NCBI GenBank assembly: GCA_017304475.1
Contig: JAFKKV010000025.1
Span: 1-64,000, forward strand
Direction: 5' to 3'
Source: Hyphomicrobiales bacterium
GTDB taxonomy: Bacteria; Pseudomonadota; Alphaproteobacteria; Rhizobiales; Phreatobacteraceae
DNA length: 64,000 nucleotides
The notes beneath the pieces are model-generated. The model was not told the DNA's origin. It saw only the letters and a program-made list of their open reading frames with translations, and did not search any database. Position 1 is the first letter of the stretch. The number at the start of each line of letters is the position of its first letter. Positions 58,198 to 64,000 of this stretch are shown piece by piece. The position numbers and the translations under genes were made by a program.

Positions 58198-58357
58198 CGG
58201 GATTTGCGCGCTACGTTACGCATCATGCCCCATTCGCCATTCACTCCCATTCGCAAAAAACTTCGGTAGTTTGCACAAAATGAGACGACGCCCTGGTGGG
58301 TCCATGGCAGCCTTTCGCGAGCCGGATATGTAGCGCCGGCGTGTCAAAGGTCTGGAC

Positions 58358-59464
58358 ATGCTGGCACGGGACGCGTCGCCTGATGACGAAGGCGAACTGA
58401 TCGACCGGATCTATGAAGCAGCGGCTGTGCCGGAGCTGTGGCCACGCACGCTGGACACGCTGGCGACGCTCGCCGATTGCCGGGCCGCGGTGCTGATCTC
58501 CACCGACGGCGCCGAGGTCAATGGCTGGATCGGCAATCCCATGATTGCCGAGGCCATGGATATCTATACGCGTGACGGCTGGGGCGCGCGCAATCCCCTG
58601 TCGGACCGGGCCATCGCCCGCGGCCTGCCGGACTTCATCGGCGAATATGACGTCTTCGACGAGACTGAACTCGAGGGGTCGCGCTTCTATCTCGAATTCA
58701 TGCGGCCGAACGGCCTGGCCTGGACTGCCGGCACGGTGATTTCCGGGCCAACCGACACCCATATCACCGTCTCCGTGCATCGGCCCTACGTCATGGGGCC
58801 GGTGGAACGCGACCGGATCGACCGGCTGACCCAGCTTCGGCCGCATATCGCGCGCGCCGCCTTCCTGGCGGCCCGGCTCAGGCTGGAACAGGCGCGCGCC
58901 GCGGTGCAGGCGCTGGCGGCGATCGGCCTGCCGGCCGCCGCGCTCTCCGCCGAGGGCCGGCTGAAGGTCGCCAACGACCTGTTCCAGGCGCTGCTGCCGG
59001 ATGTCGCGCGCGACTGGCGCGAGCGGCTGAAATTCACCGACCGGGAGGCCGACAAGCTCTTCGGCCTGGGGCTGCAGGCGCTGCGCTCCGGCGTCTCCGG
59101 CCTGACCTTTCCGGTGCCGGCCGGCCCCGACAGCGCGCCCATGGTGGTGCATCTTGTGCCGGTGGCAGGCGCCGCCAACGACATTTTCTCGTCGACTCGC
59201 TGGCTCTTGGTCTGCGCCCCCGTCGCGCGCGCCGGCCGGATCGAATCCGGCGTGCTGCAGGGCCTGTTCGATCTCACCGCCGCCGAGGCGCGGGTCGCCA
59301 AGGGATTGGCCTCGGGTGATACGCTCGACGGCATCGCCAGCCGCTACGGCCTCGGCCGCGAGACCATCCGCAGCCAGTTGAAAGGCGCCATGGCCAAGAC
59401 CGGCACGCGCCGCCAGGCCGACCTGGTGCGGCTTCTGGCCGGCGCCGCGAGTTTCGGGAAGTAG
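58358..59464 (+). CDS. LuxR-type helix-turn-helix regulator
   Basis: A 368-residue protein. The last 65 residues form a LuxR-type HTH (LFDLTAAEARVAKGLASGDT, then IASRYGLGRETIRSQLKGAM). The first 300 residues have the shape of a PAS/GAF-like sensor, with WPRTLDTLATLADCRAAVLI near 28 and GRLKVANDLFQALLPDVARD near 205. No receiver domain or autoinducer-binding Trp/Asp motif is seen, so it is not a classical quorum-sensing LuxR. No metabolic partner is adjacent. Confidence 0.88.
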   Translation: MLARDASPDDEGELIDRIYEAAAVPELWPRTLDTLATLADCRAAVLISTDGAEVNGWIGNPMIAEAMDIYTRDGWGARNPLSDRAIARGLPDFIGEYDVFDETELEGSRFYLEFMRPNGLAWTAGTVISGPTDTHITVSVHRPYVMGPVERDRIDRLTQLRPHIARAAFLAARLRLEQARAAVQALAAIGLPAAALSAEGRLKVANDLFQALLPDVARDWRERLKFTDREADKLFGLGLQALRSGVSGLTFPVPAGPDSAPMVVHLVPVAGAANDIFSSTRWLLVCAPVARAGRIESGVLQGLFDLTAAEARVAKGLASGDTLDGIASRYGLGRETIRSQLKGAMAKTGTRRQADLVRLLAGAASFGK

Positions 59465-59752
59465 CGAGCGGCGAAGAGCGAATGGGGAGTGGCGAATGGG
59501 GCATGATGCGAAACAGGCAGCGCCCCGCCACTCTCCGATGAGGCGCTCGTAACCCTCGCCCGCTTGCGGGAGAGGGTGGCGCCGTCAGGCGCCGGGTGAG
59601 GGTTTGAAGAGGGCCGGCCCATCAAGTCCGGCGGAATGCACCGATAGCTCCGATGCAGTCACCCTCACCCGGCCGCTGCCGCGGCCACCCTCTACCACGC
59701 AGACGTGGGCGAGGGTTGCGCATCATGCCCTATTCGCCACTCGCTATTCGCC
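59464..59752. repeat. Family C composite inverted repeat between convergent genes
   Basis: Left arm GAGCGAATGGGGAGTGGCGA with ATGGGGCATGATGCGAAAC; right arm GCGCATCATGCCCTATTCGC and CACTCGCTATTCGCCC. Inside are CCCTCGCCCGCTTGCGGGAG and ACCCTCTACCACGCAGACGT boxes. It fills the whole gap between the LuxR gene and the autotransporter. Confidence 0.8.
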
Positions 59753-59753
59753 C

Positions 59754-62700
59754 TTACCACTCATACCGCAGCCCGGCATTGCCCCGGATCGCATGGTGGC
59801 GTTCGCCGACTTCGCCCTCGACCGAGGTCGACAGCCTGACGCCGCCGGCGAGCCGCAATTCGGCGCCGAGCGTCGCCAGCGCCGTATGCATGGACGGCCT
59901 TGCGCCGAAGACGGTGAAGGCCGAATTGGCCAGCGTCTGGAACTGCGCGTCGATCGAGCGGTCGGTGCGCGCCTGATAGGCCCAGGCGAGCCGGCCATAG
60001 GTGATGAGGTCGGCGGTCTCCGACACCCGGGTCTGGCCGTCCAGCCGGACACCCAGTTCGCTGCGCAGCGAGGCCGTATTCTTGGCCGCGAAGGTCAGCC
60101 CGAAGGCGCCGCCGGCCGGCGTCGAGACCTCGCTGTAGCCGGGCGCCGAATAGCCGATCGCCTCCAGCGCGGCATAAGGCGTCCAGCCGAAGCTGCGCTG
60201 GCCGAAGCGCCAGCCGGCTTCGATCCGACCGCCATAGGTCTGCGCCGTGACGCTCGAGGAATAGACCTGAGGGCCCGCTATATTGACGTTGCGCTTGATG
60301 TCGAAGCCGTTCCAGCCATAAGCGACGGCCGCCGACACATAGCCGTTGCCGAAGCGGGTGGAGCCGTAGAGGCCGATCTGGAAGAGGTCGCCGGTGCCGC
60401 CGCCACGGGCGCCGAGGCCATAGCTGGTGCCGCCGCCGGCCAGCGCGAAGCCGACCAGGGTATCCGCCGAAAGGCGCCGGTCGGCACCGGCCGCCACGCC
60501 GTAGAGGCCGGCCGAACTCGCCGCCGAACCGGTCGCCGCGTCGCCTTGCGTGCGGCCGGACTGGCCGAAGGCCTTGGTCCACAGGCTCCAGCCCTGCTCC
60601 ACGCGGGCCGCCGGCGTCGCCCGGCCGGCATTCAGATCGGCCATCTGGATCAGCGACGGGCCGGCTCCGCTGGCCTGGGCGCCACGGGCGCCGGCCATCG
60701 GATCGAGCATCAGGTTGAGGAACAGGCCCGCGGCATTCAGCGCCGCGCTCTGCGTGCCGGTCGCCGCCTCGCCCGACAGCGTATTGAAGCTTGCCACCAT
60801 GCCGGCCGGCGATTGCAGATAGATGGGCAAGAAGGCCGAGACATTGGCGCCGCCCGTCACCGCCCGGTCGAGCGCACCGGCGACATTGGCGGGGTTGGTC
60901 CCGCTGCCCGCCGGCAGCAGCGGCTGCAGCATATTGGGATCGAGGGTCAGGATCGCGGCGGTGCCGGTGTAGCTCATGGTCGTCCGGATGCCCGGGCTCA
61001 AAGTGCCCGACACGCCGACCGTGCTGAACGTGCCGGTGAGGCTCGCCGCCGACACGATGGTGTATTGGGTGCCGAATGAGAAGCCGGAGCCGATGCCGAC
61101 CAGGCTCAGGCCCCCGGCGAGATTGGCGGTGCCGCCGACATTGATGCGGTCGGCGGTGGCGCTGGTCAGCTCGATGACCGTGGTGCTGCCGGCATTGAAG
61201 GCGGCATTGCCGGTCACCGTGAAGGTGCCGATGCCGGCATTGCCCGGCGCCAGCGTGCCGTTGAGCGCCAGGCCGCCAACCGAACCGATGCCGCTCATCG
61301 ACGCGCCGGACTGCACGGTGGCGAGGCCGCCGATCGTGCCGTTGACGACCAGGCCGCCGGCTTCCACCGTCGCCGGCCCTGCAATGCTGCCGGTGGTGCC
61401 CAGCGTCATGGTGCCGGTGCCCTGCTTGACGAAGCTGCCGGTGCCGGTGATCTGGCCGTCGAACGTGGTCGCGCTGTTGTCGGCGCCGGCCTTCAGCGTC
61501 GCCGTGCCGAGCGTCACCTGGCCGGCGCCGGCGAGCGACCCGATCACCTGGTTGAAGCCGTCGAGATCCAGCGTCGCGCCGGACGAGACCGTGTAGGCGC
61601 TGGAAGCGGAAAAGGCGTTGGTGACACCGGCCTGCAGCGTGCCGGCCGTGACCAGGGTCGCCCCGGTATAGGTGCTGTGACCGGTCAGCGTCAGCGTACC
61701 CGCGCCCGACTTCGTCAGCGCCCCGGCCGGAGGGGGCAGATCGATGATGTCGCCCGCGATGGTCAGGTTGAAGCCATTGGTGTCGATGGTGCCGCCGGCC
61801 GCGCCGATGACGATGAGATTGTTGGCGAGCGTGCCGCTGAGGCCTGCCTGCAGCGTGCCCCCGTTGATGGTCAGCTGGTTGGTACCGAGCGCCTTGACAT
61901 TGTCGACCCGCACAATGCCCGCGCGGATCTCGCTCTGGCCGCCGAAGCTATTGGAGCCGCTGAGCACCAGCGTGCCGGCGCCGGTCTTGACCAGGCCGAA
62001 GGGATCGTCGGCATCGGCGATGACGCCCGAGACGGTGCCGGTGGCGCCGCCCGCGACATTGATGGTGAGCGGGCCCCACAGAAAAATGGAATTGGCGATA
62101 TTCACGCCGTTCTGGATATCCAGCGTGCTGCCGGACGAGGTGTAGAGCGCGCCGGTGCTCAGCGCATTGCTGTTGCCGACACTCAGGGTCGTGCTGGCAT
62201 AGAGATAGGTCGTGCCGACATATGTGTTGCTGCCATTCAGCGTGACCGTGCCGCCGCCCTGCAGGGTCAGGTCACCGGCGCCGGTAATGGTGCCGTCCAC
62301 GACGAAATTCGAATTGGCGCCGACGGTGACGACAGTGCTCACGTTCAGCTGCAGCGTCGCGGTGGAGGTGAAATGCGGCGCGAAATTATTGCTGTTCGGG
62401 TCGACATTGATGGCGGCCGAACCGAACCCCGAGTCCAGGATCAAGGTGCCGTTGGCGAATGAATAGCCGCCATTGGTCTGCGCGCCGAGCAGGTTCAGCG
62501 TCCCGACGGTGTAGGACGCGCCGCCCAGGCCGATGCTGCCGGAGCTGTTGGTGTGAGTGATGTTGAAGGTCGCCACCGCGTCCACCGCGTTGGGCACGGT
62601 GCCGCCGCTCCAGAACGCGGTATTGCTCCAGTCGGATCCGCCGGAACTGGTCCAGGTTTCCGCCCGCACGGCCGCCGCCGACAACGCCAGCGCGGAGACC

Positions 62701-62756
62701 GAGACGAGCAGCAAGCCGCGCTGTGGCCGTCCGCCGGACCGTTTGGATGAAAACAT
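59754..62756 (-). CDS. Autotransporter with beta-strand-repeat passenger
   Basis: A 1000-residue type V secretion protein. The signal peptide is SSKRSGGRPQRGLLLVSVSA leading to VRA. The passenger (about 35-690) has beta-helix repeats of the autotransporter-associated type (TVTLNGSNTYVGTTYL near 205, TLVLSGSNSFGG near 275, TLTLTGHSTYTGATLVTAG near 360). Residues about 735-1000 form the 12-strand outer-membrane barrel (LDGQTRVSETADLITYGRLA near 920), ending in Trp (GNAGLRYEW). It would display an adhesin-like filament. The first 69 codons of the longer frame are not used. Confidence 0.92.
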   Translation of the reverse strand: MFSSKRSGGRPQRGLLLVSVSALALSAAAVRAETWTSSGGSDWSNTAFWSGGTVPNAVDAVATFNITHTNSSGSIGLGGASYTVGTLNLLGAQTNGGYSFANGTLILDSGFGSAAINVDPNSNNFAPHFTSTATLQLNVSTVVTVGANSNFVVDGTITGAGDLTLQGGGTVTLNGSNTYVGTTYLYASTTLSVGNSNALSTGALYTSSGSTLDIQNGVNIANSIFLWGPLTINVAGGATGTVSGVIADADDPFGLVKTGAGTLVLSGSNSFGGQSEIRAGIVRVDNVKALGTNQLTINGGTLQAGLSGTLANNLIVIGAAGGTIDTNGFNLTIAGDIIDLPPPAGALTKSGAGTLTLTGHSTYTGATLVTAGTLQAGVTNAFSASSAYTVSSGATLDLDGFNQVIGSLAGAGQVTLGTATLKAGADNSATTFDGQITGTGSFVKQGTGTMTLGTTGSIAGPATVEAGGLVVNGTIGGLATVQSGASMSGIGSVGGLALNGTLAPGNAGIGTFTVTGNAAFNAGSTTVIELTSATADRINVGGTANLAGGLSLVGIGSGFSFGTQYTIVSAASLTGTFSTVGVSGTLSPGIRTTMSYTGTAAILTLDPNMLQPLLPAGSGTNPANVAGALDRAVTGGANVSAFLPIYLQSPAGMVASFNTLSGEAATGTQSAALNAAGLFLNLMLDPMAGARGAQASGAGPSLIQMADLNAGRATPAARVEQGWSLWTKAFGQSGRTQGDAATGSAASSAGLYGVAAGADRRLSADTLVGFALAGGGTSYGLGARGGGTGDLFQIGLYGSTRFGNGYVSAAVAYGWNGFDIKRNVNIAGPQVYSSSVTAQTYGGRIEAGWRFGQRSFGWTPYAALEAIGYSAPGYSEVSTPAGGAFGLTFAAKNTASLRSELGVRLDGQTRVSETADLITYGRLAWAYQARTDRSIDAQFQTLANSAFTVFGARPSMHTALATLGAELRLAGGVRLSTSVEGEVGERHHAIRGNAGLRYEW

Positions 62757-63067
62757 GATTGGTCGCCCCCGCCCGGCAACCGGTGCAACGCCCTTCGCGG
62801 GAATCCGCGAGCATTGCAACCGAATGCGGAAATTCAGCCGTAGCAAGGCCGCGCGGTCCCTGCAACCGCGAGACCAGGGGTATTCACGTAGCGTCAGGAA
62901 GTGTGGCGCAGGGGCAACGGTTGTGGGGCGGGTGGCGCATAGCGAATGGGGATGCGTTCGCACTTGCTATGCGCGGTCACCCTCTCCCACGAAGACGCGA
63001 GCGAGGGTTCGCGCAAAACTCTTCGCATCATGCCCTATTCGCTATTCACCACTCGCCGCCCGCCCCT
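62757..63067. other. 311-base gap with a degenerate family C repeat
   Basis: Right of the autotransporter start is its promoter region (62757-62930). From about 62936 a worn family C copy follows: ATAGCGAATGGGGATGCGTT with CGCACTTGCTATGCGCGG, which also resembles the right half of the 40-base subelement, then CTCTTCGCATCATGCCCTAT and TCGCTATTCACCACTCGCC. No gene seen. Confidence 0.65.
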
Positions 63068-64000
63068 TCACATCTCCACGCCCATCAGTCCGGCCACCCT
63101 TTGGGTCGCCTTCAGCCCGGAACCGGTCAGCACCAGCACCGTGGTCTCGTGGCGCCGGATGGCGCCAGACGCCAGCAATTGCCTGTAGGCGGCGAAGGTG
63201 CCGGCCGAGGTCGGCTCGACATAGAGCCCGGACCGCGCCGATTGCCAGAGTGCCGCCTCGATCGCCGCTTCCGAGATCGCGACGGTCGCCCCGCCCGAGC
63301 GGCGCAGCGCTGCGATCACCTCCCTCAGCCGCTCGGGCCGGGCGATCGCCGTGCCCTCGGCAATGGTCGGGCCGGTCTCGACCGGCACGGCCGTGTCGAC
63401 GCCCGCGACGAAGCTTGCATGGATGGGCGCGCAGCGTTCCGGCTGGACGCCGAAGAGCCGCGGCAGCCGGTCGATCTCGCCGGCGCGCTGCAGCTCGCCG
63501 AAACCGATGTCGCAGCCGAGCACATTGCTGCCGGCCCCCAAGGGAATGATGACATTGTCGGGCGCGCGGAAACCCAGATCCTCCCAGAGCTCATAAGCAA
63601 GCGTCTTGGTGCCCTGCAGGAAGAAAGGCTGCCAGTTGTGGCTGGCGTAGAAAATCGCGTCGGACTGGCTGACGGCGGCATCCGCGGTGGCCTGGCGCGG
63701 TCCTTCGATCAGCTCGACCTCGGCACCATAGGCGCGCATCTGCACGGTCTTGCCGGGTTGCGTCGAGGCCGGCACCAGGATCTTGGCCGCCATGCCGCCG
63801 GCCGCGGCATAGCCCGCGATCGCCGCGCCGCCATTGCCGGAACTGTCCTCCAGCACGGCTGTGATGCCCTGCTGGCGCAGCACCGAGAGCATGACGGAAG
63901 CGCCGCGGTCCTTGAAGCTGCCCGTCGGCATCACCCATTCGAGCTTGCACAGCACGGTGGCGCCATCGACCGGACGCTCGATCAGCGGCGTGCAACCCTC
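63068..64000 (-). CDS. Threonine-synthase-like PLP enzyme (N-terminus outside the window)
   Basis: 310 codons are present, open to the window edge (EGCTPLIERPVDGAT first). The PLP lysine is in LEWVMPTGSFKDRG, then EDSSGNGGAAIAGYAAAGGM near residue 60 binds the phosphate, and PLGAGSNVLGCDIGFGELQR near 150 completes the fold-type II pattern. It resembles threonine synthase, but diaminopropionate ammonia-lyase and related lyases are close. About 50-80 residues are probably missing from the N-terminus. Neighbours give no pathway clue. Confidence 0.8.
   Translation of the reverse strand, partial: EGCTPLIERPVDGATVLCKLEWVMPTGSFKDRGASVMLSVLRQQGITAVLEDSSGNGGAAIAGYAAAGGMAAKILVPASTQPGKTVQMRAYGAEVELIEGPRQATADAAVSQSDAIFYASHNWQPFFLQGTKTLAYELWEDLGFRAPDNVIIPLGAGSNVLGCDIGFGELQRAGEIDRLPRLFGVQPERCAPIHASFVAGVDTAVPVETGPTIAEGTAIARPERLREVIAALRRSGGATVAISEAAIEAALWQSARSGLYVEPTSAGTFAAYRQLLASGAIRRHETTVLVLTGSGLKATQRVAGLMGVEM

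Overview
The window is GC-rich chromosomal DNA that reads like an alphaproteobacterium of the order Hyphomicrobiales. Pointers are the Omp25/31-type porin, BluB, GAAC-N7-GAAC sites of the alphaproteobacterial LexA type, amino-acid-type (Liv) ABC transporters, and dense families of intergenic inverted repeats. Genus is not decidable by eye; Phreatobacter- or Bosea-like genomes are a guess. No rRNA, tRNA or CRISPR array was seen.

Layout. 0-10 kb: the tail of an ISAs1-type transposase, a PLP aminotransferase, then a TRAP transporter (dctP, dctQ, dctM) with an HpcH/HpaI aldolase and a DUF6282 amidohydrolase, probably one carboxylate-uptake and catabolism unit; then a quinone reductase and an aldo/keto reductase. 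10-20 kb: a solitary bluB, a metallo-beta-lactamase-fold hydrolase, an HxlR regulator divergent from an MFS exporter, several small Hyphomicrobiales-type proteins, a VanZ-like protein and an AraC regulator. 20-25.7 kb: a small phage-repressor-like module, in which an S24/XRE repressor faces a four-gene overlapping operon across a three-site operator. 25.7-34.8 kb: a predicted mevalonate-degradation cluster (HMG-CoA lyase, Liv-type ABC transporter with fused permease-ATPase, class II HMG-CoA reductase) divergent from a MocR regulator. 34.8-44.2 kb: small membrane proteins, OpgC, an MFS transporter and an orphan LanC-like protein.

44.2-53.3 kb is a visibly more AT-rich defence island. It holds a two-gene toxin-antitoxin-like pair (unknown protein plus XRE-ImmA/IrrE), a frameshifted remnant resembling the end of a DUF499 ATPase, and a tight four-gene operon: MmeI-like DNA methyltransferase with a degraded nuclease motif, unknown 258-residue protein, SF2 helicase and GIY-YIG nuclease. 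This last operon is the best candidate for an under-described anti-phage or restriction-like system. 53.7-64 kb returns to ordinary chromosome: UPF0149/SEC-C protein, porin, queE, an ArsR-SRPBCC pair, a LuxR regulator, a 1000-residue autotransporter and a threonine-synthase-like enzyme cut by the window edge.

Three families of long inverted-repeat elements (called A, B and C here) fill most gene gaps. One family A copy lies inside a reading frame, and a 40-base subelement is nested in several copies.
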